A stretch of DNA of 64,000 nucleotides from Lachnoclostridium sp. An131 (GTDB lineage Bacteria; Bacillota; Clostridia; Lachnospirales; Lachnospiraceae): the NCBI RefSeq assembly GCF_002160825.1, contig NZ_NFLI01000008.1, positions 105,242-169,241 on the forward strand, in the 5' to 3' direction. How positions within the stretch are numbered: position 1 is the first letter of the stretch; every line of letters starts with the position of its first letter. The notes under the pieces were generated by a model that did not search any database, was not told where the DNA came from, and saw nothing but the letters and a program-made list of their open reading frames with translations. This document shows positions 9,568 through 19,323 of this stretch, in pieces. Both the position numbers and the translations under genes were made by a program.

Positions 9568-11127
9568 TTAACTGTTCTTTTCTCTCTCCTTCAGCCGTTT
9601 TACTACTGACGGATACCTCTGCAGATCTGTATGGGGAATCGCCGCAGCCGCCACCATCAGATGCAGGAAGTCTTCCACCGTTCCAAACTGCACATACTGC
9701 ATCCGGCCCACAATCTCCTCTGCCCTTGCTGCCAGGGAACGGTCAAGCAGCAGTCTTTCCGCACCTTTCAAAGAGGTATTTCCCGGAGAAATGATTTTAT
9801 CCCGGCTGATATCCGGATACAGGCCGATAGTCACCGCCGACTCCTTATCCAGATGTGTGCCAAAGGCTCCTGCCACATAAAAACGCGCCACGTCATCCAT
9901 CGTAAGGCCGATAAGGTTCATCATGTATTCCACCATCGTCATGGCAGCCGCTTTCGTCTTCAGGAACTCGTCAATGTCGTCCTGATAAAAGTAAAGCCCC
10001 GGCGCATACTCTACCGCAAGCTCAGCTTCCTCCTCTTCCCGTCCCGGAATCCGGACTACCTCCGGCGCCTCCTCCCGGAATTTCCCGCGCAGATCGATCC
10101 AGCCGTTTAAGAACAGCTCTGCGATCAGATCCACAATCCCGGAGCCGCAGATTCCTTTCGCCTCTCCTTCTCCAATCACATGAGCCTTCAGCCTGCCCTG
10201 CTCCGTCTCTACCCGGTCTACCGCTCCGCTCTCCGCCCGCATTCCCGTGTGGACGACGCCGCCCTCCAGGGCCGGTCCCGCTGCTCCGGCCCCGGCCAGA
10301 AGAAACTCCCTGTTCCCTACTACCAGTTCTCCGTTCGTCCCCACATCCAGAAAGACGCTGATCTCCTCCTGATCCGGGATGCCTGTAGCCAGCATCCCGC
10401 TGACGATATCTCCGCCCAGATAATTTTCCACTCCGGGACAGCAGTATACAAAGCCATTTATGGGGATCCCAAGCTCTTCTCCCCGGCAGATATCAGGCGC
10501 AAGCGTCTGCACCGCATAAGGAGTCTGAAACACGCCGAAGGCGTCCAGTCCCAGCAGGAAATGAATCATAGCCGTATTTCCGGAAACGATCAGCACCGGG
10601 CAGGAAAACGTATCGACTCCGGTCTTTTCCTTCAGAAGCTCAATAAGCGTCTGGAACCCCTGCGCCGTCGCCCTCTGAAGCCGCTTCCGGTGCTCTGGCT
10701 GATCCTTCGTATAAAAGATGCGGCTTAAAATATCCTCTCCCCAGTTAATCTGAGGGTTAAAGATGCTCTCTGCCCCCAGAATCTCTCCTGTGTTCAGGTC
10801 AGCCAGCTCCATCAGAATGGTCGTGCTTCCCAGATCCGCGCAGAGGCCGTAATGGGCTCCTGTCGTGTCTCCCGGCTCCAGCTTCAAAAGCTCCCAGCCG
10901 CGGCCGTCGAAGCCGACAGTAGCGGTCACCCGGAAGTCTCCCTGCGTGCAGACCGCCTGTGCGTCCTGCAGGGCTGCCGGACGCATCCGGATATAAGCCG
11001 CCTCTTCCTCCAGCCGGAAAGGACCACTGTCCTCCAGGGCGGCTGTAAGCCGCTCCTGCAGCGGACGGTGGTCCTCTTCGGAAGGCTTCGGAAGCTCAAG
11101 ATAAATCTTTTTGCTCCAGCTCTTCAT
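9568..11127 (-). CDS. ASKHA/DUF4445 reductive-activator-like ATPase lacking the ferredoxin domain
   Basis: Member of the RACo/RamA-like ASKHA family (DUF4445) that reductively activates corrinoid proteins. The ATP-binding motifs are clear: ADLGSTTILMELAD (~98-111), [27 protein letters not shown], and YVAGAFGTHLD near the C-terminus. Family members normally begin with a [2Fe-2S] ferredoxin domain holding four cysteines. This protein begins directly at the linker (KKIYLELPKPSEEDHRPL) and has no such motif. The ATG at 11127 lies four bases past the ilvC stop. A longer frame from 11160 overlaps ilvC and adds no cysteines. Expression is likely coupled to ilvC. Its client protein is unknown. Confidence 0.8.
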   Translation of the reverse strand: MKSWSKKIYLELPKPSEEDHRPLQERLTAALEDSGPFRLEEEAAYIRMRPAALQDAQAVCTQGDFRVTATVGFDGRGWELLKLEPGDTTGAHYGLCADLGSTTILMELADLNTGEILGAESIFNPQINWGEDILSRIFYTKDQPEHRKRLQRATAQGFQTLIELLKEKTGVDTFSCPVLIVSGNTAMIHFLLGLDAFGVFQTPYAVQTLAPDICRGEELGIPINGFVYCCPGVENYLGGDIVSGMLATGIPDQEEISVFLDVGTNGELVVGNREFLLAGAGAAGPALEGGVVHTGMRAESGAVDRVETEQGRLKAHVIGEGEAKGICGSGIVDLIAELFLNGWIDLRGKFREEAPEVVRIPGREEEEAELAVEYAPGLYFYQDDIDEFLKTKAAAMTMVEYMMNLIGLTMDDVARFYVAGAFGTHLDKESAVTIGLYPDISRDKIISPGNTSLKGAERLLLDRSLAARAEEIVGRMQYVQFGTVEDFLHLMVAAAAIPHTDLQRYPSVVKRLKEREKNS

Positions 11128-11131
11128 CCTT

Positions 11132-12169
<1,038 letters not shown>

Positions 12170-12180
12170 TTAATTTATGT

Positions 12181-12714
12181 CTAGCTGAAGTCGTAATCCA
12201 TCAGCTTGCCATCCTCGCCATACATCTTTACGTCAAAGGTTCCACGGGAAAGTCCTGTGATTCCAGTCCGTGCCAGCTCAAGAATCTCATAACCGCTCAA
12301 GAGATCGATAAACGCATCTACCTTGGACTGATTTCCTGTCAATTCAATCACAAGAGAGCCTTTGGCCACATCCACAATCTTGGCCCGGAAAATATTTGCC
12401 ACCGCAATCAGGGACTGGCGGTTTTCCTCACTCACCTTGATCTTAATCATAATCAGCTCCCGGCAGATAGAGCTTTCCGGCTCCAGGCGCTTGATATCAA
12501 TCACGTCCACCAGCTTATTCAGCTGATTTTCGATCTGCTGCAGAATGATCTCATCCCCCTTGGCTACCACAGTCGCCCGGGAATAGCGGTCGTCCGCAGT
12601 TCTGCCCACAGTCAGGCTGTCAATATTGTAGCCCCGGCGGCTGAACAGGCCTGAAATGCGGCTCAGCACACCGGAAGTATTGTCTACCAGAATGGAAAAC
12701 ACAACTCGCTTCAT
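12181..12714 (-). CDS. ilvN: Acetolactate synthase small (regulatory) subunit
   Basis: Valine-sensing regulatory subunit of acetohydroxyacid synthase, 177 residues. The N-terminal ACT domain reads FSILVDNTSGVLSRISGLFSR followed by GYNIDSLTV. The C-terminal domain contains YEILELARTGITGLSRG. The frame is open upstream to 12840, but that would start inside the promoter. The ATG at 12714 has AGGAG eight bases upstream and gives the family N-terminus MKRVVFSILVDN. The partner ilvB must be elsewhere in the genome. Confidence 0.95.
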   Translation of the reverse strand: MKRVVFSILVDNTSGVLSRISGLFSRRGYNIDSLTVGRTADDRYSRATVVAKGDEIILQQIENQLNKLVDVIDIKRLEPESSICRELIMIKIKVSEENRQSLIAVANIFRAKIVDVAKGSLVIELTGNQSKVDAFIDLLSGYEILELARTGITGLSRGTFDVKMYGEDGKLMDYDFS

Positions 12715-12786
12715 TTGCTCACACTCCTTGTTCCTTAATCTCTTGCATCCGCCCGGAAATCCGCTCCTGACGGAGTTCTGTTCTCC

Positions 12787-12840
12787 GGGCAGAAACAATG
12801 CCGTTCTATGAATTGTAGCAATTTCTGCCCGCCTTGTCAA
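12787..12840 (-). promoter_or_regulatory. ilvN promoter with flanking inverted repeat
   Basis: TTGACA (12835-12840), a 17-base spacer and TACAAT (12812-12817) form a near-consensus promoter on the minus strand. A perfect nine-base inverted repeat, GGGCAGAAA at 12787-12795 and TTTCTGCCC at 12822-12830, brackets the -10 box and the transcription start. It could be an operator or an early leader hairpin. No T-box signature was found in the leader. Confidence 0.85.
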
Positions 12841-12898
12841 TGCGCGGACCTTTCCAGGGCTGTGGCTTCACATACTTTTTACACATCCGCCCCGGCGC

Positions 12899-13702
12899 TT
12901 AAGCCAGCATCATCCGGTCGTTAGCGAATTCTCCGCCGCTGGCCTGCTCAAATTTCTCCAGAAGATCCGAAACCTTCAGCTTCTTCTTTTCCTCCCCGGC
13001 CACATCATAAATGATATGACCGTCATACATCATGATCAGGCGGTTTCCGTGAACAATGGCATCCTTCATATTATGCGTAATCATCATAGTAGTCAGGTTA
13101 TTTTCCTTCACTACCCGGTCTGTGGCCTCCAGCACCTTGGCAGCCGTCTTCGGGTCAAGCGCCGCCGTATGCTCATCCAGAAGAAGGATGCTCGGCTTCT
13201 TCAGCGTCGCCATCAGAAGGGTCAGCGCCTGGCGCTGTCCGCCTGACAGAAGCCTTACCTTTGTCGTCATCCGGTCCTCAAGCCCCAGGCCGAGCGCAGC
13301 CAGACGTTCCTGATAGTATTTGCGCTCCTTGTGGGTAATTCCCGGCTTCAGGAAGCGGAACTCCCCGCGTCTTGCCGCAAGCGCCAGATTTTCTTCTATC
13401 TGCATGCCGGCCGCCGTGCCCGTCATCGGATCCTGGAATACGCGCCCCAGGTATTTTGCTCTCTTATGCTCCGGCAGCCTTGTCACATCCACGTTATCTA
13501 TGAAAATTTTTCCCTCGTCCACAGGCCAGACGCCTGCCACCGCGTTCAGCATCGTAGATTTGCCGGCTCCGTTTCCGCCGATGACCGTGACGAAATCGCC
13601 TTCCTTCAGCTCCAGATTGAGACCGCTTAACGCCGTTTTCTCATTGACGGTTCCCGCGTTAAAGGTCTTCCAGATTCCTTCCATCCTAAGCATTGGACGC
13701 AC
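12899..13702 (-). CDS. ABC transporter ATP-binding protein (TrpXYZ-type importer)
   Basis: ATPase of an ABC importer, 267 residues. Walker A is GGNGAGKST, the signature is LLSGGQRQALTL, and Walker B is ILLLDEHTAALDP, all intact. It pairs with the adjacent permease, whose end it overlaps by 17 bases, and with the lipoprotein at 14803-15867. The set belongs to the group whose binding protein is of the ABC_sub_bind type, annotated elsewhere as a tryptophan/tyrosine importer. Substrate is not determinable here. Confidence 0.9.
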   Translation of the reverse strand: MRPMLRMEGIWKTFNAGTVNEKTALSGLNLELKEGDFVTVIGGNGAGKSTMLNAVAGVWPVDEGKIFIDNVDVTRLPEHKRAKYLGRVFQDPMTGTAAGMQIEENLALAARRGEFRFLKPGITHKERKYYQERLAALGLGLEDRMTTKVRLLSGGQRQALTLLMATLKKPSILLLDEHTAALDPKTAAKVLEATDRVVKENNLTTMMITHNMKDAIVHGNRLIMMYDGHIIYDVAGEEKKKLKVSDLLEKFEQASGGEFANDRMMLA

Positions 13703-14615
13703 CTCCCCGTTTTACAGGTTTTGAAAAATACTTGCCCTTCAGATAAGGCACTGCCAGGAACACTGCCACTACCAGAGCTGAGATGAGCTTCATGTCATTT
13801 GCATTCAGGCCTGCCGTGATGACCACCTGATACACCACCCAGTAAATGATGGCTCCCAGTACCACTGATACCAGCTTAAATGCAAAATTCCGGCTGATCT
13901 TTCCAAACAGCACATTGCCGATGATGACGGCTGCCAGGCCAATGACGATAGCGCCGCGGCCTGCGTTTACATCCGCAAAGCCCTGATACTGGGCGTAAAG
14001 AGCGCTGGAGAGCGCCACAATGCCGTTGGAGAGCATCAGGCCTACCAGCTTGCTGGTATTGGTATTGATTCCCTGCGCTCTGGACATATTTTCGTTATTT
14101 CCGGTTGCGCGAATCGCACATCCGAGATCCGTCCCGAAGAACCAGTAAAGAACTGCTATCAGGACAACCACAAAGATAGCAGATACAAAAATGGTATTCT
14201 GATAAAATGGCACGTCCCTGACCCAGCGGAGGGAAACGATCTGATCGTATTTTCCAAAGGCAAGCGCAACGTTCGCTTTCTCATCCATAATCCTCAAATT
14301 TACGGAATACAGCCCCAGCTGCGTCAGAATTCCCGCCAGAATCGCCGGAATCCCCATGGCCGTGTGAAAAAGCCCTGTCACCAGACCGGCAGCCATGCCT
14401 GCCAAAAACGCTACAAACAGGGAAACACCTACCGAGTGTCCGCTCTGCATCATCATAATGCATACCGCTCCTCCGGTCGCCATCGTTCCATCCACAGTCA
14501 GATCCGCCAGATCCAGCACTTTATAAGTGATGTAGACTCCTATCGCCATGATCCCCCAGATCAGTCCCTGAGCGACAGGACCCGGAAGGGCGTTGATAAA
14601 CTTCATGATTTCCAC
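13686..14615 (-). CDS. ABC transporter permease (TrpXYZ-type importer)
   Basis: Polytopic membrane protein of 309 residues with about eight to nine hydrophobic helices, in the BPD_transp_2 superfamily (for example LVTGLFHTAMGIPAILAGIL). It forms the channel for the neighbouring ATPase and binding protein. The start is a GTG at 14615, since AGGAGG lies nine bases upstream. The ATG three codons inside would be 18 bases away. A strong hairpin separates it from the binding-protein gene, so it is probably expressed at a lower level. Confidence 0.9.
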   Translation of the reverse strand: MEIMKFINALPGPVAQGLIWGIMAIGVYITYKVLDLADLTVDGTMATGGAVCIMMMQSGHSVGVSLFVAFLAGMAAGLVTGLFHTAMGIPAILAGILTQLGLYSVNLRIMDEKANVALAFGKYDQIVSLRWVRDVPFYQNTIFVSAIFVVVLIAVLYWFFGTDLGCAIRATGNNENMSRAQGINTNTSKLVGLMLSNGIVALSSALYAQYQGFADVNAGRGAIVIGLAAVIIGNVLFGKISRNFAFKLVSVVLGAIIYWVVYQVVITAGLNANDMKLISALVVAVFLAVPYLKGKYFSKPVKRGGASNA

Positions 14616-14702
14616 CTTATAATTCCTCCTACCTGCGTAATACCGCTTCTACTCTTGCGGCTTCCTCCCGCAAAAAAGCGTACAATCTTCAATAGTATAT
14701 CA

Positions 14703-14741
14703 AAAAGCGGAGAAAAAGGGAAGTCCTTTTTCTCCGCTTTT
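14703..14741 (-). terminator. Strong hairpin terminator between binding protein and permease genes
   Basis: Arms 14703-14719 and 14725-14741 form a perfect 17-bp stem with a five-base loop. On the minus strand it is followed by TTTTTG. It lies about 60 bases past the binding-protein stop. Partial termination here would give excess binding protein over permease and ATPase, a common arrangement in ABC importers. Confidence 0.85.
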
Positions 14742-14802
14742 GATAATTTTATCCTGCCAGCCATACAACTACCGCATAGCTGAATCTAAGCACACTGTCC
14801 GC

Positions 14803-15867
14803 TTACTCAGCCGCTGTCTCGATCGCTACATAATCCTCAGGGATTGTCACGCCCATAGCCTCTGCAAGCTCAGGATTGTATTTCTTCGTAAATTCAGGCG
14901 CATACTCGATCGGCATCTCAGAGATATCAGACTCTCCAGTCAGTACCTTGACTGCCATATTTCCAGTCGCCACGCCCAGATCATAGTAGCTGATGGAAAG
15001 AGTCGCTACTCCGCATCCGCCGCAGATGCCTTCTTCGCCCGCGATGACCGGTACGCCTTCCGGCTCGCAGATGTTCCGGATAATCTCGGTGTTGGACGCC
15101 ACTGTGTTGTCAGTAGGAACATAGATGACATCGCTCTCTCCTGCAGCTGTCGCAGCTACTGCAGCCAAATCATTGGAATCGGAGAAGGAATACTGTGTAC
15201 AGGTGTAACCCATTTCCTCCAGGTAACCCTGAACGGTATCTACCTGATACTGGGAATTTGCCTCAGCAGAGCAGTAAAGAAGTCCTACTGTCTCTTTGTC
15301 CGGGAACAGCTCCTGAAGCATCGCTGCCTGCTGATCCAGGGGAGCAAGGTCAGAGGTACCGGATACGTTTGTTCCTACCAGGCCGTCAAAGTTATCGATA
15401 TCCAGCGCTACGCCGTACTCTGTCACAGAGGTTCCCAGAACCGGAATGGAATCCGTTCCCTGGGCTGCCGCCTGAAGAGGCGCTGTCGCGTTCGCAAGAA
15501 TCAGGTCCACATTGTTGGATACAAACTGGTTGATAATCGTCGCACAGGTCGCGGAATCATTGGAAGCATTCTGCTCATCAAAGGTCACGTTTTCTTCGCC
15601 AAGAGCCTCGGTCACGGCGTCCTTAAATCCCTGGGTCGCTGCATCAAGCGCCTCATGCTGTACCAGCTGGCAGATACCGATGACATAGCTGCCGTCTCCG
15701 GACGCTTCAGCCGCATCCGCAGTCTCTTCTGCCGTATCAGCCGCATCCGCGGTCTCTTCTGTGGCCTCCGCCTCGGAAGCCGTATCTGCGCTGTCTGTGT
15801 TTCCGCCGCAGGCTGCCAGAGAAACGGTCATACCCAGGGCAAGCATCAGTGCTAATAACTTTTTCAT
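14803..15867 (-). CDS. ABC transporter substrate-binding lipoprotein (ABC_sub_bind/TrpX type)
   Basis: Extracellular solute-binding lipoprotein, 354 residues. The signal peptide MKKLLALMLALGMTVSLAAC carries the lipobox LAAC. An acidic Ala/Glu/Thr linker (~22-58) then tethers the binding domain. The two-lobed periplasmic-binding fold starts at YVIGICQLVQHEALDAATQG and contains LILANATAPLQAA and VIYVPTDNTVASN, typical of the ABC_sub_bind family. A TACAAT promoter lies upstream and AGGAGG precedes the ATG. The likely ligand class is aromatic amino acids, by family analogy only. Confidence 0.9.
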   Translation of the reverse strand: MKKLLALMLALGMTVSLAACGGNTDSADTASEAEATEETADAADTAEETADAAEASGDGSYVIGICQLVQHEALDAATQGFKDAVTEALGEENVTFDEQNASNDSATCATIINQFVSNNVDLILANATAPLQAAAQGTDSIPVLGTSVTEYGVALDIDNFDGLVGTNVSGTSDLAPLDQQAAMLQELFPDKETVGLLYCSAEANSQYQVDTVQGYLEEMGYTCTQYSFSDSNDLAAVAATAAGESDVIYVPTDNTVASNTEIIRNICEPEGVPVIAGEEGICGGCGVATLSISYYDLGVATGNMAVKVLTGESDISEMPIEYAPEFTKKYNPELAEAMGVTIPEDYVAIETAAE

Positions 15868-15954
15868 AGTAAATCCTCCTGTATCTCCATTTCGCTATCC
15901 GGCGCTTTTTCGCCACAACGCTGTGCCGCATTAAAGCGCCGCATCACTTTACAC

Positions 15955-15983
15955 ATTGTAACCCGGAAACGAACGTTTGTCAA
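15955..15983 (-). promoter_or_regulatory. Promoter of the ABC importer operon
   Basis: TTGACA (15978-15983), 17-base spacer and TACAAT (15955-15960) on the minus strand. Transcription would start near 15948 and leave a leader of about 80 bases before the binding-protein ATG at 15867. Confidence 0.85.
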
Positions 15984-16090
15984 TCGATTTTTTTGCTGGT
16001 ACGAATCGAAATATACGATATTGCCAAAGCCCGATACCCGGCAGCAGGCGGGCGGAATATTTGCGCCCACAGGCCGTGGGAACAAAATAT

Positions 16091-16120
16091 GGAGAGCGCC
16101 AGCTTCCCTGACCGCTCTCC
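16091..16120 (-). terminator. Probable terminator of the 16136-16660 gene
   Basis: Arms GGAGAGCG (16091-16098) and CGCTCTCC (16113-16120) pair perfectly with a 14-base loop, followed on the minus strand by ATATTTTG. It lies 16 bases beyond the stop codon of the small membrane protein and separates it from the ABC importer promoter. Confidence 0.65.
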
Positions 16121-16135
16121 GAACCCTGTTCCTCT

Positions 16136-16660
16136 TTATTTCTCTTTTCCAATCACGATTTTAAAGGACACTTCCTCCATCGAATAGCCCGGATAATAGG
16201 AAGCCGTGATACGTTCCACGCCATCCCTGATCTGTACCACCTCAGAGGCCTTTCCTGTCCTTCCGGGCGGAACACACGGCTCATAATAGCCGTCAAAAAG
16301 CGGCTCTTCCGCCTCCTCCTCTGATTCCTCCCAGTAATAATGATCGTACACGTCGTCATAGTCTTCGCCTTCATAATACAGGCTCGGCATCTGATAATAA
16401 GCCGCTGCATCTCCCTCATTTCTCACCGAAAAGGTAAGCTCATAGAAGGCATAGCCCTCCTCTGCCTGGACGCCCTCATAGGTGTCTCCCAGTCTGACTG
16501 CTCCTTCCGGCTCCACCACGCACCAGGGCTCCTTTTCAGACCCTCCGGAGCCAAAGGAAAGACCGCTGTTCATGAGCGACAGGGCGCCGCCTGCAATGCA
16601 GAAAGCAATCCCGATAATCAGAAAGACGACAGAACATCTAGTTTTCTTTTTACTGCTCAT
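16136..16660 (-). CDS. Unknown single-pass membrane protein
   Basis: Not recognised. The 174-residue protein has a basic N-terminus (MSSKKKTRC), one transmembrane helix at about 10-30, and an exported, very acidic domain. That domain has a Tyr/Asp/Glu-rich patch around residues 95-120 (YYEGEDYDDVYDHYYW), then a segment GRTGKASEVVQIRDGVERI. The fold of the exported part (YAFYELTFSVRNEGDAAAYY) resembles DUF4352-like immunoglobulin domains, a weak suggestion. It overlaps the preceding zinc-ribbon gene by 11 bases and probably works with it. Confidence 0.6.
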   Translation of the reverse strand: MSSKKKTRCSVVFLIIGIAFCIAGGALSLMNSGLSFGSGGSEKEPWCVVEPEGAVRLGDTYEGVQAEEGYAFYELTFSVRNEGDAAAYYQMPSLYYEGEDYDDVYDHYYWEESEEEAEEPLFDGYYEPCVPPGRTGKASEVVQIRDGVERITASYYPGYSMEEVSFKIVIGKEK

Positions 16661-17531
16661 CTGTCTCTCCTCCTTTTGCTCCGCTCTCTTCCGCCTCTAT
16701 CGTAAGATCCACATAATGGCCTGCCAGAAGCCTGCCGCCGTCCCAGTCGCTTCCATCGTATTCGTCAATCCAGAACCGTGCCTCTGACGTCCCCTCTTCC
16801 ACAAGAAAGGCATACCAGCCGTCACAGCTTTCTTCGCCCATCAAAGCCCACTCATCCAGGACCGGAAATGCGCCCAGCATCTGTCCATAAGGCTCAAAGG
16901 CATAAGCAGACAGCATACCATGGTATACGCCGTCCACCTCAAGATAGGGCGGGGCAAGCCGATTATAATCCTCATACATTCCATCTCCCTGCCCTGCTAC
17001 GTGTACAGCGACCAGCTCCATTCCTTCTTCCATCGCCGCCAGAGTATTCTGATCCGCCAGCTTCTTTATCTCCAGCACCTGTAGGCTTCCCTGCTGAAAG
17101 GCAAAGCTTTCTCCCGCCTCATGCGCAGCCGTGCTCAGCGCAGCGTCCGCTTGCGCGCCCGAGCCCGCCTGACTCGCAGCCAAGCGCACAAGCTGGGTTC
17201 CAAAATCCACGATACCCAAAATAAAGACCAATATGCTGAATATCAGAAAACCAGAGCCCTTCTTTTTCTTTGTTCGCTTCCTGGCATCTACGCCCCCGAA
17301 GCTGGCAGAACCAGACGAAGAGCCGGCAGAGGAAACGTCTGAATACGAGGTATAAGACCCGGGCTTCCCACAGGCCCCTTCTGCCCTGTGATCGGAATCG
17401 TCTCCAAAACGGTCATGCAGTTCTCCATGACGTTCTTCCTGGGTTTCCCTCTTGTTAAAGCAGCCGCATTTGGGACAGATTCCATAATATTTCTCATAAT
17501 CAAAATTTTTATTACAGTTATAGCAGCGCAT
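16650..17531 (-). CDS. Zinc-ribbon membrane protein of unknown function
   Basis: Protein of 293 residues. Residues 1-25 form a zinc ribbon with two CxxC pairs, MRCYNCNKNFDYEK and GICPKCGCFNKR. A charged and Ser/Gly-rich linker follows, then a basic patch KRTKKKKG. One transmembrane helix (about 95-115) leads to an exported acidic domain of ~160 residues containing FWIDEYDGSDWDGG. Zinc-ribbon plus single-helix proteins are common in Firmicutes and of unknown role. GAGAGGGGGAACC precedes the ATG. It forms a two-gene unit with the next gene. Confidence 0.65.
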   Translation of the reverse strand: MRCYNCNKNFDYEKYYGICPKCGCFNKRETQEERHGELHDRFGDDSDHRAEGACGKPGSYTSYSDVSSAGSSSGSASFGGVDARKRTKKKKGSGFLIFSILVFILGIVDFGTQLVRLAASQAGSGAQADAALSTAAHEAGESFAFQQGSLQVLEIKKLADQNTLAAMEEGMELVAVHVAGQGDGMYEDYNRLAPPYLEVDGVYHGMLSAYAFEPYGQMLGAFPVLDEWALMGEESCDGWYAFLVEEGTSEARFWIDEYDGSDWDGGRLLAGHYVDLTIEAEESGAKGGETDEQ

Positions 17532-17623
17532 GGTCTGGTTCCCCCTCTCCTGCCAAAACGCCTGGTTCCTGCCTTTTTAATCGGTTTCCTCCTGCCTTTC
17601 TCCGCTCTCCTGCTTTTGTATGC

Positions 17624-18634
17624 TTAATCCCAGGGAAGCAGAGGATTTTCGATTTTTTTATCCCGCAGCATCAGATCCATCACGGCCTCTCTCGCAGGCT
17701 TATCCTCAAACAACACCTGGTTTACCTGTTCAATGATCGGAATCTCTACGCCGTATTTGTGGGCAAGCGCCATGGCTGCCTTGGCAGAATACACTCCTTC
17801 TACGACCATCTTCACCTCATCCATGGCCTCCTGCATGGTTTTTCCCTGTCCCATCAGGTATCCTGCCTTCCGGTTCCGGCTGTGTACCGAGGCGCAGGTC
17901 ACAATCAGATCTCCGATACCAGAAAGGCCGTTGAAGGTCTCCTGACGGCCTCCCATAGCCACGCCAATCCGGCTCATCTCCGCGATACCGCGGGTAATCA
18001 GGGCCGCCTTTGTATTGTCGCCATATCCAAGGCCGTCCGCGATGCCCGCCGCCAGCGCAATCACATTTTTCAGCGCGCCGCCCAGCTCGATCCCAAGCAT
18101 ATCCGGACTGGTATACACACGGAACACCTGATTCATAAAAATATTCTGGATAAACTCCGCAGTCTTCCTGTCATGAGCTCCCGCTACCACGGTAGTCGGC
18201 AGGCCCCGGCCTACCTCCTCCGCATGGCTCGGCCCGGAAAGAACCGCCGCCCGGCAGTTGGGAATCTCCTGCTCGATAATATCTGTCAGAATCATCAGCG
18301 TGCTTTCCTCGATTCCCTTTGCCACATTGACAATCAGCTGGCCGTCCGCCACATAAGGCGCCATGGATCTGGCTGTGCTTCTCGTATACGGGGACGGAAC
18401 CGCCAGCACCAGAAGCTCCTTATCCCTTACAGTCCCCTCCAGATCCGTCGTGATCAGAATCTCCTCCGGAATTTTCACGCCCGGAAGCTTATCCTTATGC
18501 TCATGCTGCGCATTCAGCATATCCACCTCAGGCTGGGAAATGGACCAGACGGATACCTCGTGCCCATTGCTGTGCAGGAGCACAGACAGGGCTGTTCCCC
18601 AGCTTCCCGCACCGATAACGCCTACTTTTGCCAT
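17624..18634 (-). CDS. gpsA: Glycerol-3-phosphate dehydrogenase [NAD(P)+]
   Basis: Makes sn-glycerol 3-phosphate from dihydroxyacetone phosphate for phospholipid synthesis, 336 residues. The N-terminal Rossmann motif is VGVIGAGSWGTALSVLL. The conserved NVAKGIEE and VLSGPSHAEEV segments follow, and the catalytic lysine lies in ELGGALKNVIALAAGI. It is downstream of plsY, which uses its product, in the order DUF512-der-plsY-gpsA. No terminator is evident in the 92 bases after the preceding unit. Confidence 0.97.
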   Translation of the reverse strand: MAKVGVIGAGSWGTALSVLLHSNGHEVSVWSISQPEVDMLNAQHEHKDKLPGVKIPEEILITTDLEGTVRDKELLVLAVPSPYTRSTARSMAPYVADGQLIVNVAKGIEESTLMILTDIIEQEIPNCRAAVLSGPSHAEEVGRGLPTTVVAGAHDRKTAEFIQNIFMNQVFRVYTSPDMLGIELGGALKNVIALAAGIADGLGYGDNTKAALITRGIAEMSRIGVAMGGRQETFNGLSGIGDLIVTCASVHSRNRKAGYLMGQGKTMQEAMDEVKMVVEGVYSAKAAMALAHKYGVEIPIIEQVNQVLFEDKPAREAVMDLMLRDKKIENPLLPWD

Positions 18635-18676
18635 GATAGTTTCTCTCCTTTAACTTTTATTTTCCTTAATCATTTT

Positions 18677-19321
18677 CTATTCTGCTTTTTCTCCCAGCTT
18701 TCTCTCCGTGCCGGTCAGCAGTCCGTGAATGTTTTTCCGGTGGCGGAAAAGCGCCATGGCGCACAGAAAGATCGCAATCGCATACATTTCATAGAGATGC
18801 CCCTGGGCAAGTCCCCATTTTCCCATCACACCGTAGATCACGACTCCTGCCGGCAGCCAGATGCTTACCAGAATGGAGCCCAGCGACACATACCGGGTGA
18901 TTCCCACGGAACCTGCGAAAAGAAGCAGGGCCACCAGCGTCAGCACAGGATCCAGAGACAGAAACAAGCCCGCCGTCGCCGAGATTCCCTTGCCGCCATG
19001 AAATTTCAGGTAGCAGGGAAAATTATGCCCCAGAATCACGCCCAGGGCCGCATACATGCCAAGCAGCACTCCTATATTTTCACCGGGATACCGTCCGTCA
19101 AACAGGAAACGCACCAAAAGCACCGCAAACACACATTTAAAGCAGTCTCCCAGGAAGGTAATGGCGCCGGCCTTCCAGCCCAGCGTCCGAAGCGCGTTCG
19201 TCGCGCCTGCATTCCCGCTTCCATGCTCCCGGATATCCATGCCTCTCAGCCGTCCGTAAATATAGCTTGTCTGAAACAGGCCGAATAGATAGCCAACCGC
19301 CACACATACCAGCCGTATCAT
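18677..19321 (-). CDS. plsY: Acyl-phosphate:glycerol-3-phosphate acyltransferase
   Basis: Integral membrane enzyme, 214 residues, that acylates glycerol-3-phosphate at position 1 with acyl phosphate. The three family motifs are visible: IREHGSGNAGATNALRTLG, GHNFPCYLKFHGGKGISAT, and a C-terminal RHRKNIHGLLTGTERKLG. Several hydrophobic helices separate them. The start ATG is two bases past the der stop codon, so translation is probably coupled. Its substrate is supplied by the next gene, gpsA. Confidence 0.96.
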   Translation of the reverse strand: MIRLVCVAVGYLFGLFQTSYIYGRLRGMDIREHGSGNAGATNALRTLGWKAGAITFLGDCFKCVFAVLLVRFLFDGRYPGENIGVLLGMYAALGVILGHNFPCYLKFHGGKGISATAGLFLSLDPVLTLVALLLFAGSVGITRYVSLGSILVSIWLPAGVVIYGVMGKWGLAQGHLYEMYAIAIFLCAMALFRHRKNIHGLLTGTERKLGEKAE

Positions 19322-19323
19322 AG

